Assembly (NCBI RefSeq): GCF_014203835.1
Contig: NZ_JACHJW010000001.1
Span: 2,441,176-2,505,175 of the forward strand
Reading direction: 5' to 3'
Origin: Micromonospora polyrhachis
Lineage (GTDB): Bacteria > Actinomycetota > Actinomycetes > Mycobacteriales > Micromonosporaceae
Length of the DNA stretch: 64,000 bases
The stretch's first letter is position 1; each line of letters starts with the position of its first letter. Below are positions 54,655 to 63,234 of this stretch, one piece after another. The notes beneath the pieces were generated by a model that saw only the letters and a program-made list of their open reading frames with translations, was not told where the DNA came from and ran no database searches. Position numbers and translations under genes: made by a program.

Positions 54655-57039
54655 CTAGCCTGGCCCCGGTGGCCCGGACTCCTGGGTACGCCGGACCGGA
54701 GCCCGGCCACGCGGCTGCTGCGGCGGCGGCCCGACCGCCGGCAGCGGCGGCACCGGGCAGGTGACCGGGTTGTCACTGGTCACCTCCACCGTCTCGCCGT
54801 GGTGACGTAGCTCGATGCTGGTACCGGCGACCCCGTCCCGGATGGCGTACGTGGTCTCGTTTCGCCGTACGTCCACGTGCAGCCGGTGTCCACGCCACCG
54901 CAGCGAGAACTCCAGTCGATCGAGCCGGCTCGGCAACCGGGGCGCGAACGAGAGCGTGCCGTCGTGGTCGCGCAACCCACCGAACCCGGCCACCAGGGCG
55001 ATCCACGCCCCGGCCAACGATGCCACGTGTACCCCGTCCCGGGTGTTCTGGTTGAGGTCGTGCAGGTCCATCAACGCGGCCTCACCCAGATAGTCGTGGG
55101 CGAGTTCGAGGAAGCCCACCTCGGCGGCGATGACGGCCTGGGTGCACGCCGACAGGGAGGAGTCCCGGACCGTACGCCGCTCGTAGTAGGCGAAGTTGCG
55201 GGCCTTCTGCTCGGCGGTGAACGCGTCCCCCCGCCAGTGCATCGCCAACACCAGGTCGGCCTGCTTCACCACCTGCTTGCGGTAGAGGTCCACATAGGGG
55301 TAGTTGAGCAGCAGCGGATACTTGTCCAACGGCGTGCTGTCGAAGTCCCACTCCTGGAGCCGGGTAAACCCTTCCACCTGCGGGTGCACCCCCAACTCCT
55401 CGTCGTACGGGATGTACATGTCGGCGGCGGCGTCCCGCCAGGCCGCCATCTCCTCGTCGTCGACGCCCAGCCGCCAGGCCTGCTCGCTGTGCCGGGTGGC
55501 GGCCTCGGCGGCGGCCAACAGGTTCCGCTGCGCCATCAGGTTGGTGTAGACGTTGTCGTCCTTGACCGCCGTGTACTCGTCCGGGCCGGTCAGGCCGTCC
55601 AGGTGGAACTGCCCGTGCCGGTCGTGGTGGCCGAGCGAGAGCCACAGCCGGGCGGTCTCCACCAGCAACTCCAGCCCGAACTCGCGTTCGAAGGTCTCGT
55701 CCCCGGTGACCAGCACGTACCGCCGTACCGCGTCGGCGATGTCCGCGCCGATGTGGAACCCGGCCGTGCCCGCCGGCCAGTACGCCGAACACTCCTGCCC
55801 CTGGATGGTGCGCCACGGAAAGGTCGCCCCGCGCAGGTCGAGGGTCCGGGCCCGCTCCTGGGCCAGGTTGAGGGTGGAGTGCCGCCAGCGCAGGGCGGGC
55901 GCGACCGCCGACGGGTTCGTGTAGGTGAGCACCGGCAGCACGAACGACTCGGTGTCCCAGAAGATGTGCCCGTCGTAGCCCGGCCCGGTCAGCCCCTTGG
56001 CCGCGATCGGCCGGGCCTCCGCCCGGGCACCCGCCTGGAGCACGTGGAACAGGCCGAACCGGACCGCCTGCTGCACCTCGGGATCGCCTTCGAGTCGGAC
56101 GTCCGAGTTGTCCCAGAACTCGTCGAGGTACTCCCGCTGCTCGGCCAGGAGGCCGTCCCAGCCGGAGAGCTGCGCACCGGCCAACGCGCCGCTGACCTGG
56201 TCCCGCAGCGCCGGCAACGACCGGCTGCTGGACCAGCCGTACGCCATCAGTTTGACCACCCGCAGCCGCTCGCCCGGCTTCAGCTCGCAGGCGACGCTGG
56301 TCCGGGCCCAGTCCTCGTACGCCTCGGTGCCGACCCGGGTCCGCTCCGGCCCCTCGATGTCGTGCGTCATCGCCACCGCCACCCGCAGGCCGCTGGCCTT
56401 GGTGCGGTGGATGAGGATTCCGCCGGTCTCCTGGACCAGCCGCTCCTCGGCCTGAAGTGGCTGGTCCAGGACCGCCGCCACCCGGGGGTCACCGCCGTGC
56501 TTGGGCAGCTCCTCGTTGGCGACCAACTCCGACTGCACGATCAGGCGCAGTGGATGGTCGATCGCCTCCACCTCGTAGCTGATAGCGGCAACCGCCCGCT
56601 GCCGGAACGACACCAGTCGAGTGCTGTGGATACGCACCCCCTGGCCGTCCGGCGACCGCCATTCCACGTCCCGGGTCAGCGTTCCGGCCCGCAGGTCGAG
56701 CCGCCGCTCGTGGGAGATCAGTTCGCCGTACCGGACGTCGAAGGGTTCGTCCTCGACGAAGAGCCGGATGAGCTTGCCGTTGGTGACGTTGACGATCGTC
56801 TGGCCGGACTCGGGAAAGCCGTAGCCCGCCTCCGCGTAGGGCAGCGGCCGCAGCTCGAAGAACGAGTTGAGGTAGGTCCCGGGCAGGCCATGCGGATCCC
56901 CCTCGTCCAGGTTGCCGCGCAGCCCGACGTGGCCGTTGGCGAGGGCGAACACTGACTCCGACTGGGCCAGTACGTCGAGGTCGAGGCGGGTCTCCCGGAC
57001 GCACCACGGCTCGACCGGGTAGGCCCGTTCTCTGATCAC
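54655..57039 (-). CDS. Glycoside hydrolase family 65 disaccharide phosphorylase
   Basis: GAGGGTGG lies before GTG 57039. The 794-residue protein has the N-terminal beta-sandwich, the (alpha/alpha)6 domain with the GH65 segment GYDGHIFWDTESFVLP and the general acid Glu488 in LTGPDEYTAVKDDN, and a C-terminal jelly-roll. The family phosphorolyses maltose, trehalose, kojibiose or nigerose, giving beta-glucose-1-phosphate. The mutase gene upstream supplies the next step to glucose-6-phosphate. Which disaccharide is used cannot be read from the sequence. Confidence 0.94.
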   Translation of the reverse strand: MIRERAYPVEPWCVRETRLDLDVLAQSESVFALANGHVGLRGNLDEGDPHGLPGTYLNSFFELRPLPYAEAGYGFPESGQTIVNVTNGKLIRLFVEDEPFDVRYGELISHERRLDLRAGTLTRDVEWRSPDGQGVRIHSTRLVSFRQRAVAAISYEVEAIDHPLRLIVQSELVANEELPKHGGDPRVAAVLDQPLQAEERLVQETGGILIHRTKASGLRVAVAMTHDIEGPERTRVGTEAYEDWARTSVACELKPGERLRVVKLMAYGWSSSRSLPALRDQVSGALAGAQLSGWDGLLAEQREYLDEFWDNSDVRLEGDPEVQQAVRFGLFHVLQAGARAEARPIAAKGLTGPGYDGHIFWDTESFVLPVLTYTNPSAVAPALRWRHSTLNLAQERARTLDLRGATFPWRTIQGQECSAYWPAGTAGFHIGADIADAVRRYVLVTGDETFEREFGLELLVETARLWLSLGHHDRHGQFHLDGLTGPDEYTAVKDDNVYTNLMAQRNLLAAAEAATRHSEQAWRLGVDDEEMAAWRDAAADMYIPYDEELGVHPQVEGFTRLQEWDFDSTPLDKYPLLLNYPYVDLYRKQVVKQADLVLAMHWRGDAFTAEQKARNFAYYERRTVRDSSLSACTQAVIAAEVGFLELAHDYLGEAALMDLHDLNQNTRDGVHVASLAGAWIALVAGFGGLRDHDGTLSFAPRLPSRLDRLEFSLRWRGHRLHVDVRRNETTYAIRDGVAGTSIELRHHGETVEVTSDNPVTCPVPPLPAVGPPPQQPRGRAPVRRTQESGPPGPG

Positions 57040-57076
57040 CGGACCACCCTCGGCTGCCGGGCACCACTCCGCACGT

Positions 57077-57838
57077 TCATGAAATTGCGCCTCCGGATGT
57101 CGTCAGCAGTTCGGCCAGGTCCCGCACCACAACGTCGGCACCGTGGGCGAGCAGGTCGTCTGCCTGGCCGACCCGATCCACGCCGACGACGTACCCGAAC
57201 CCACCGGCCCGGCCCGCCTCGACGCCGGCGATGGCGTCCTCGAACACGACGGCCTGTGCAGGCTCCACCCCGAACAACTGGGCAGCGGCCAGGAACGTGT
57301 CGGGATGGGGCTTACCGCGTAGTCCGGTCTCCCGCGCGACCACCCCGTCGATGCGTATCTCCAGAAGATCTTCGAGCCCGGCGGCGACGACCACCGCCTG
57401 GCAGTTGGCGCTGGCCGACACCACCGCCCGGCGCAATCCGGCCCGCTGCGCTTCCAGCAGGTACGCCACCGAGCCCTCGTAGACCTGGACCCCGTCCCGC
57501 TCCAGCACGTCGAGCAAGATGATGTTCTTTCGGTTGCCGATGCCGTGGACGGTGTCGAGGTCCGGTGGATCGTCTGGTGCCCCCTCGGGCAACACGATGC
57601 CCCGGGAAGCGAGGAACGACCGTACGCCGTCGGCCCGGGCCCGGCCATCGACGTACCGGTGGTAGTCCGGTCCGGGGTCGAAGGGCCGGAACACCTCACC
57701 GCTGGCCTCTGCCTGCCGCAGCAGAAAGGCGTCGAAGGTCTGCGCCCAGGCGGCGTTGTGCACCAGGGCGGTACGGGTCAGCACCCCGTCCAGGTCGAAG
57801 AGACATGCGGTCACCTGATCAGGTAGGCCCAACATCAC
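57077..57838 (-). CDS. pgmB: Beta-phosphoglucomutase-like HAD hydrolase
   Basis: GTG 57838 or ATG 57835 starts a 252- or 253-residue protein. The HAD motif I is CLFDLDGVLTRT (Asp15, Asp17), motif II is in AVVSASANCQAVV, Lys is in GLRGKPHPDTFLAAA and motif IV in VVFEDAIAGVEAG. It is located 37 bases upstream of the GH65 gene, its usual partner, and would turn beta-glucose-1-phosphate into glucose-6-phosphate. Confidence 0.93.
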   Translation of the reverse strand: MMLGLPDQVTACLFDLDGVLTRTALVHNAAWAQTFDAFLLRQAEASGEVFRPFDPGPDYHRYVDGRARADGVRSFLASRGIVLPEGAPDDPPDLDTVHGIGNRKNIILLDVLERDGVQVYEGSVAYLLEAQRAGLRRAVVSASANCQAVVVAAGLEDLLEIRIDGVVARETGLRGKPHPDTFLAAAQLFGVEPAQAVVFEDAIAGVEAGRAGGFGYVVGVDRVGQADDLLAHGADVVVRDLAELLTTSGGAIS

Positions 57839-58021
57839 CTCAACCTATCCAGGGCACCCGCCGGACAAACGCCATTCCGCCCGTTTGCCCGGGTCGGCCG
57901 AGGAGTTCGATCGGGCGGGTAGGGCTCGCCTCACCAGATGCTCGCCCGCTCACCGGATCGCCCCGGCCGGTCCGCCAGTTACGGCCCGGCCGGAGGTGTT
58001 GGTGCTGGTGCCGGACTACGG

Positions 58022-59329
58022 TCAGCGCCAGCCCACGTCGATACGGTCGCCCCGATCGTCGAAGAAGTGCACCGCGTCCATCCGTACCGAGATGGCGAGT
58101 GGGTGCCCGGCCGACACGCCGGGATACGGCGCGAGCCGTACCGCGAGTTCGGCCGGTCGGCGGTGGTGCCGCCCCGGGTCGGAGAGCACCCCGGTTCGGA
58201 TACCGCCCGTCGAGTCCTCGTTCTCGGCGGTGGGTACGGCCGCTCGACCGATGAATCGCTGGACCGCCCGGCTGAACCGCCCCGACCCAGCCGACCGCCG
58301 GGCCCGCCCGGCCGCCTGACCGCCCAACTCGTCGACGACGATGGCGGTAGCCCCGATGTCGACGAAGGCCAACGACTCGTGACCGTGGTGCTCCAGATAG
58401 CGGATTCGGCCGCGCAACACTTCGCCGGACGCGTCGGGGGCGACCGGGGCGAGCGCCTCGGCCCGCATCCCGACCACGATCCGTTCGCCGTGGTAGCGCG
58501 CCACGGCGCGCGCCCGGATGTCCTCCCAGGGCAACCGCAGCACCTGGTCGCCGAGGTGCAGCGCGACGTGCCGGTCCAGGTGGACGTAGACCGACGCCTC
58601 CAGCAGGTTCATCCGAGGGTTGCCGAGGAAGGCGGCGACATAGAGCGTCGCCGGTCGCCCGTAGACCTGGGTCGGGGTGCCGACGTCCTGGAGGACCCCC
58701 TTCCGCATGATGGCTACCCGGTCCGCCATGGTCAGCGCCTCGGCCTGGTCATGGGTGACATAGATCGTGGTCACGCCGAGTTCGCGTACCAGGCCGGAGA
58801 TCTCCGCCCGCAACTCGGCTCGCAGACCGCTGTCGAGATTGGATAATGGCTCGTCCATGAGGAACAGGTTCGGTCGACGGATGATCGCCCGTCCCATCGC
58901 GACCCGCTGCCGCTGGCCGCCGGACAACTGGCCGGGCTTGCGCCCCAGCACATCCCCGATGCCCAGCGCATTCGCCACGTCCGCCACCCGCTCGGTCCGG
59001 ATCGCCTCTTCTACTCCGGACAGTCGGAGCGGGAAGGCGATGTTCTCGCCGACGGTCATGTGCGGATACAGGGCGAAGTCCTGGAAGACCATGGCGATCC
59101 GCCGGTCCCGGGGGGACAGGTCGTTGACCAACTCGTTGTCGAGCAGGATGACCCCGCTGCTCGGCTGCTCCAACCCGGCCACCATGCGCAGCACGGTCGA
59201 CTTGCCGCACCCCGAAGGCCCCAGTAACACCATGAACTCGCCGTCGTTGACGTCGAGGCTGATGTTGTCCACCGCCACCGTTCCGTCCGGAAACACCTTC
59301 GTGACGTCCTTGAGTGCGACGGTCGCCAC
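58022..59329 (-). CDS. Sugar ABC transporter ATPase (MalK/UgpC/MsiK type)
   Basis: GGGAGG lies 5 bases before GTG 59329, which I prefer to the more distant ATG 59383. The 435-residue protein has Walker A GPSGCGKST (37-45), Q-loop MVFQDFALYPHMTV, signature LSGGQRQRVAMGRA, Walker B LFLMDEPLSNLD and a C-terminal TOBE region. An insertion of about 60 residues (GGQAAGRARRSAGSGRF and onward) interrupts the last part. No permease or binding protein lies nearby, so it may serve several sugar importers as MsiK does. Confidence 0.92.
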   Translation of the reverse strand: MATVALKDVTKVFPDGTVAVDNISLDVNDGEFMVLLGPSGCGKSTVLRMVAGLEQPSSGVILLDNELVNDLSPRDRRIAMVFQDFALYPHMTVGENIAFPLRLSGVEEAIRTERVADVANALGIGDVLGRKPGQLSGGQRQRVAMGRAIIRRPNLFLMDEPLSNLDSGLRAELRAEISGLVRELGVTTIYVTHDQAEALTMADRVAIMRKGVLQDVGTPTQVYGRPATLYVAAFLGNPRMNLLEASVYVHLDRHVALHLGDQVLRLPWEDIRARAVARYHGERIVVGMRAEALAPVAPDASGEVLRGRIRYLEHHGHESLAFVDIGATAIVVDELGGQAAGRARRSAGSGRFSRAVQRFIGRAAVPTAENEDSTGGIRTGVLSDPGRHHRRPAELAVRLAPYPGVSAGHPLAISVRMDAVHFFDDRGDRIDVGWR

Positions 59330-59465
59330 CGTCACCTCCCCCAGCCTGGTCGCGGAACCCGGAATGACTGTGACCAGGATCATGGAGTACGCCTATCGGG
59401 TAAACGTGTCATGTTCCCTGGGTGACGGTCCATCTACCGCGATGAAAGGTTGAGTTCCACCTGAA

Positions 59466-61097
59466 TCAGCGCAGCCGGAGCAGCCGGGCCCGGCCCGGCC
59501 CGTCCACCACCGCAACGGCGTACCGATCAGCCCACGGGTACTCACCCCGGAGGTCGAGGATCCAGTCCACCCCGTACCGGGTCAGCAGCTCGCGTCGGCG
59601 CGGCTCCGGGGTTCCCGCAGCGAGCATCTCGGCCTGGTCCGCCCTTCGTTGCGCCTCGTCGGGCAGCAGGGGATCCGGCCACGGTGGCACGACGGACCGG
59701 ATCTCGTATGCCAGCAGCGTCCGGCTGACGTGCGGGTTGCCGGTGATCAGCACCGAACCCGGCTCGACCGCTCGCTCTACCCAGCTGTACCGGTTCGTCA
59801 GCGTAATGCCGTGCGCCGCCCGCCGGGCCGGGGGCAACTGCTCGTCGGGCAGCACCAGGAGCAGATTGCCGTACTGGGCCCGTAGCCCGGCGAGGCAGGC
59901 GACGAGCGTGACCACTATCCACAGCACCGCCGCCAGCCGGGCGGGTCCCCACCGGTCGGACCGTACACGGAGTCGGGCACCGACCCGGGCCAGTTCGACC
60001 GCGGCGGCGAGCTGGAGGCTGAGCAGCACCATCGGCCAGGCGCGACCGAGCGCGTAGGCCCCGGTCACCCCACCGACGAGTACCACCAGCCCGGAGATGC
60101 CGAAGAGCAGCACCAACGGATCGAACCGGTCCCGACGCCAGCGCAGCACCAGCGCCGGCAGGCCGACGAGGAAGCCGAGCCCGTACCGGCGGATCGGGTC
60201 GGTGTAGAGCGGCTGGTGGATCGCGTCCAGGTCGGCCGCCGAGAGCAGCAGCTCGGTGACCCGGAAATAGGGCCAGGACAGGACCACCACGGCGAGTACG
60301 CCGACCGCCGCCAGCAGTCCGGCCCAGCCGATCCGGCCCAGTCCACCCAGCCGGCCCAGTCCACCCAGCCGGCCCAGCACCAGGGCCACCGCGCCGAACG
60401 CCCCGCAGACGGCGGTGAACGGGTGGATCAGCACGATCAGGCCACCCAGCAGGCCGGCCAGCACCCATCGGCCACCCGTGGTTCGAGCCGGCACCTGCCA
60501 CCACCGGTTCGATGGTGCCTCCGGCTCAGTCGTCGCCGAGACGATCAGGACCCAACAGAGCAGCACCAGCCCCAACGCCAGAGTGCTGGGATACGGCAGG
60601 GTCAGCACCAGCCCCTCCAGGGCCGGAAAGCCACTCCACCGGGTGGCCGCCGGCCCCCAGAGCAAGGGCACGAAGAACAGCGCCAGGACCGGCGCCCACC
60701 GGGAGGCGGTGAACAGCCCGACGAACCGGCGCAGCCCGTAGAGGAGCAGCACCAGGTTCACCGGTGCCGCGATGCTCAGCACGGTGGCGGCCGACCATCC
60801 GGTCAGCCGGGCCACCAGCCCCAGCAGGACCGGGTACGGCGTGAAGTAAGGGCTGGGCCCCACCGTCTCGACCATCGGATTGCCTGGCCGGGACAGGTCG
60901 TCCCGAAGCCGGGCCACCACCGAGGCGTGTATTCCGAAGTCGGTGCCCCACCGCTGGCGAGCCATGAGGGTGGCCGCCCCGAGCACCGCCACGCTGGACA
61001 GCAGAAGGTACGGCGACAGCCAGCGCAACCCGTCACGACGACGTCGGACGGGTACGACCTGACCGTCGCCCGTTCCTACCGAGCGCGGCTCGCCCAA
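59466..61097 (-). CDS. Polytopic membrane protein, GT-C glycosyltransferase-like
   Basis: GAGGAGG precedes TTG 61097. The 543-residue protein has about ten membrane helices and a C-terminal soluble part with PGSVLITGNPHVSRTLLAYE and RYGVDWILDLRGEYPWADRY. A periplasmic loop after the first helix contains TDFGIHASVVARLRDDL, in the position of the GT-C Asp-containing loop. It contains a short 18-base repeat (GLGRLGGLGRLGG). Lipid-linked sugar transfer is likely from the fold and from the glycosyltransferase neighbours. Confidence 0.72.
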   Translation of the reverse strand: MGEPRSVGTGDGQVVPVRRRRDGLRWLSPYLLLSSVAVLGAATLMARQRWGTDFGIHASVVARLRDDLSRPGNPMVETVGPSPYFTPYPVLLGLVARLTGWSAATVLSIAAPVNLVLLLYGLRRFVGLFTASRWAPVLALFFVPLLWGPAATRWSGFPALEGLVLTLPYPSTLALGLVLLCWVLIVSATTEPEAPSNRWWQVPARTTGGRWVLAGLLGGLIVLIHPFTAVCGAFGAVALVLGRLGGLGRLGGLGRIGWAGLLAAVGVLAVVVLSWPYFRVTELLLSAADLDAIHQPLYTDPIRRYGLGFLVGLPALVLRWRRDRFDPLVLLFGISGLVVLVGGVTGAYALGRAWPMVLLSLQLAAAVELARVGARLRVRSDRWGPARLAAVLWIVVTLVACLAGLRAQYGNLLLVLPDEQLPPARRAAHGITLTNRYSWVERAVEPGSVLITGNPHVSRTLLAYEIRSVVPPWPDPLLPDEAQRRADQAEMLAAGTPEPRRRELLTRYGVDWILDLRGEYPWADRYAVAVVDGPGRARLLRLR

Positions 61098-61178
61098 CGC
61101 GCCTCCTCACACCTCCCCACGGCTCATGGTGACCGATTCGGCCGGCGGGAGGGTCTGATTCGCGCGGGGGAGGTTGGT

Positions 61179-63137
61179 TCAGGACAGGGCGATCTCCGTA
61201 CGGGCGTCGGAGGTGGGGCGGCCCACCGTGCCGAACTCCGGATGCTTGGGCATACCGGTCCACTGTGTGCCCCCGCCCCGCAGGAAGTACTCCAGTCCCG
61301 GGTCCCAGGTGTGGCCGTCGGACCGACGCTGGTAGATGTAGCCGAGCGGGTGGGTACGGTAGATCATGCCGCCGGCCCGCCGAACCCGGTCGATGAGCCC
61401 TCGGTCGATCGACCGGGGCACCGGCCGCCAGCCACCGACCTGTTCCAGGTCGCCCCGGCTGATCAGCATCGTGCCCCCGGCCACCACGTGGGTGAACGCC
61501 TCGGCCCGGCCGGCGTCACGCCGTACCGTCGTGTCGATCGTCTGCAGGTAGACGAACTCGGCTCCCTTGCCGACCATGGCCGCGCCGGAGTGGTGTCGGG
61601 CCAGCACCAGGTCCCAGACATGCTCCGGCCCGTACGTGTCGTCGTCGTCGAACTTGGTCACCAGGGTGCCCCGCGACCGGGCGGTGGCCACCCCGATCGC
61701 CTCGCCGAACCCGTGGCCGGGTGGCAGGGTCAGCAGTTCCACCGGCCGAGGCGAGCGGGCGACCCGGGCCCGCAGCTCCGCCGGCAGTTCCACCCCGTGC
61801 ATGCAGAGCACGATCTCCAGATTGGGGTAGGTCTGCGCCTCGATGGCGGCCAGTGCATCCGGCACGTACTCCAGTCGCTTGGTGACCAGCAGGGCGCTCA
61901 CCGAGGGCGGCTCGGCCAACGCCGGGAAGGCCGCGGCGGCGAGCCGCGGCAGGGCGAATCCGGTGGCATGCTGCCGCATCACCGCCCGCCGCTGCCCGAC
62001 CACGCGCGCCTCCCAGTCCAGCTCCTCGTCCGAGTCGGGCAGTGGCGCGCTGATCAGGCCACGTACCTCCTCGGCCAGGTAGGCGGCGACCGCCGGGGGC
62101 AGGTCCGGCACCTGTACCAGGACCCCGGCCAGCACCAGGTGGGCCAGGAAGGTGGCCTCCTCGATCGGATGCCGGGCCGGTACGGACGGGCAGACCACCG
62201 TGCCGACCTCGGCCAGCGCCTCCCGGGTCGACTCGGGTAGCCACGGTCGGTCGACCCGGCCGGTGCAGAGGGCTCCCCGGGGTCCGGTGATCTGCCAGCC
62301 CCGACCATCGGCGGCGGTGGTGAAGTCCAGTTGCGCCCGGCCGGCCGTCGGCCCGAACGGACCGTACCGCCCACGTACCGTGACGTGTTCCAGGTCGACG
62401 AGCACCGCGTCCGGACGGGTCACGCCAGCACCGCCCGCGCCGGCGGCGAGGACCGTGCCGTACCGGTTGGCGGTGGGCGTACCGGCCGGCTCCGCCGCCC
62501 CGTCCGGCTCGGGCGCGACCGACGGTTGCGGTTCGCCGGTGGCGGTGAGCACGATGTCGTACGGCCGGATGTCCTCGTTGTCCGGCAGCTCGCCGGAGAG
62601 TGCGATCTCGTTCTGCCCGATACCCAGCCAGGCCGGGAACACATCCTGTGCCGTGACGTCCGCGCTGGCTGGATGGGGCATCGGCCGGACCGGGGTGAGC
62701 AGCGGAAGGACTGCGCTGATCACCTTCCGCAGGGGCCGGGACCACTCCATCTCGATGTCCACGACCGCGCGTCCCTCCCCGCTGCGGGGCAGCCGGAGCC
62801 GGTGGAAGAGCACGTGCGTGAGCGGGCCGAGCCGGCCGGACCAGCCGCCCTGCGGGATGGTCCAGGAGTTGACGATGATGGTGACCCGGGTCACCTCGAC
62901 GAGTGAGGTCGGATCGGTCAGGAGATATCGGAGCCAGTCGACGGACTGGGCGGAGACCACCATCCGGTACACCCGGTCTCCGGGGCGGGGCCCGGAGTTC
63001 CGTCCGCCCCGGCCGGGCACCTCGGTCACGCCCGCCCCCAACAGGCTGACCGGCCCGCTACGACGCCACATGCCATTGCGGTCACCGACGACGATCCGCC
63101 AGCGGAGATAGCTATGTGCCGGTTTCTGGCTCGACAA
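61179..63137 (-). CDS. Family-2-type glycosyltransferase with long N-terminal extension
   Basis: TTG 63137 follows GAGAGGGAT. The 652-residue protein has a 400-residue N-terminal part of unknown fold, including IALSGELPDNEDIRPYDIVL and VDLEHVTVRGRYGPFG, then a GT-A domain (about 405-600) with VSALLVTKRLEYVPDALAAI, EIVLCMHGVELPAELRARVA and the DxD motif in LVTKFDDDDTYGPEHVWDL. GGWRPVPRSIDRGLIDRVRR follows. The N-terminal half is an unusual feature. It is in an operon with the GT-C-like gene. Confidence 0.85.
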   Translation of the reverse strand: MSSQKPAHSYLRWRIVVGDRNGMWRRSGPVSLLGAGVTEVPGRGGRNSGPRPGDRVYRMVVSAQSVDWLRYLLTDPTSLVEVTRVTIIVNSWTIPQGGWSGRLGPLTHVLFHRLRLPRSGEGRAVVDIEMEWSRPLRKVISAVLPLLTPVRPMPHPASADVTAQDVFPAWLGIGQNEIALSGELPDNEDIRPYDIVLTATGEPQPSVAPEPDGAAEPAGTPTANRYGTVLAAGAGGAGVTRPDAVLVDLEHVTVRGRYGPFGPTAGRAQLDFTTAADGRGWQITGPRGALCTGRVDRPWLPESTREALAEVGTVVCPSVPARHPIEEATFLAHLVLAGVLVQVPDLPPAVAAYLAEEVRGLISAPLPDSDEELDWEARVVGQRRAVMRQHATGFALPRLAAAAFPALAEPPSVSALLVTKRLEYVPDALAAIEAQTYPNLEIVLCMHGVELPAELRARVARSPRPVELLTLPPGHGFGEAIGVATARSRGTLVTKFDDDDTYGPEHVWDLVLARHHSGAAMVGKGAEFVYLQTIDTTVRRDAGRAEAFTHVVAGGTMLISRGDLEQVGGWRPVPRSIDRGLIDRVRRAGGMIYRTHPLGYIYQRRSDGHTWDPGLEYFLRGGGTQWTGMPKHPEFGTVGRPTSDARTEIALS

Positions 63138-63222
63138 CCCGATCCCTCTCTACGTTTGGCGCTGACGCACGCCGGGTGCTGACCGTCGTAGTGCTGATCC
63201 CAGCCTACGTCCCGCCGCTGGA

Positions 63223-63228
63223 TACACT
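63223..63228 (+). promoter_or_regulatory. Possible -10 element of a leaderless gene
   Basis: TACACT lies six bases before GTG 63235 with no ribosome site between. This spacing suits a leaderless transcript starting at the GTG, which is common in actinomycetes. No clear -35 is seen. Confidence 0.4.
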
Positions 63229-63234
63229 TTCCTC

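Noticed and set aside
54877-56955. 692-codon frame opposite the GH65 gene
   Set aside because: High-GC antisense shadow; the GH65 frame has clear domains and catalytic residues.
60216-62240. 674-codon plus-strand frame across two glycosyltransferase genes
   Set aside because: It spans the boundary between two well-supported minus-strand genes and has a Gln/Arg/Gly-rich composition typical of shadows.
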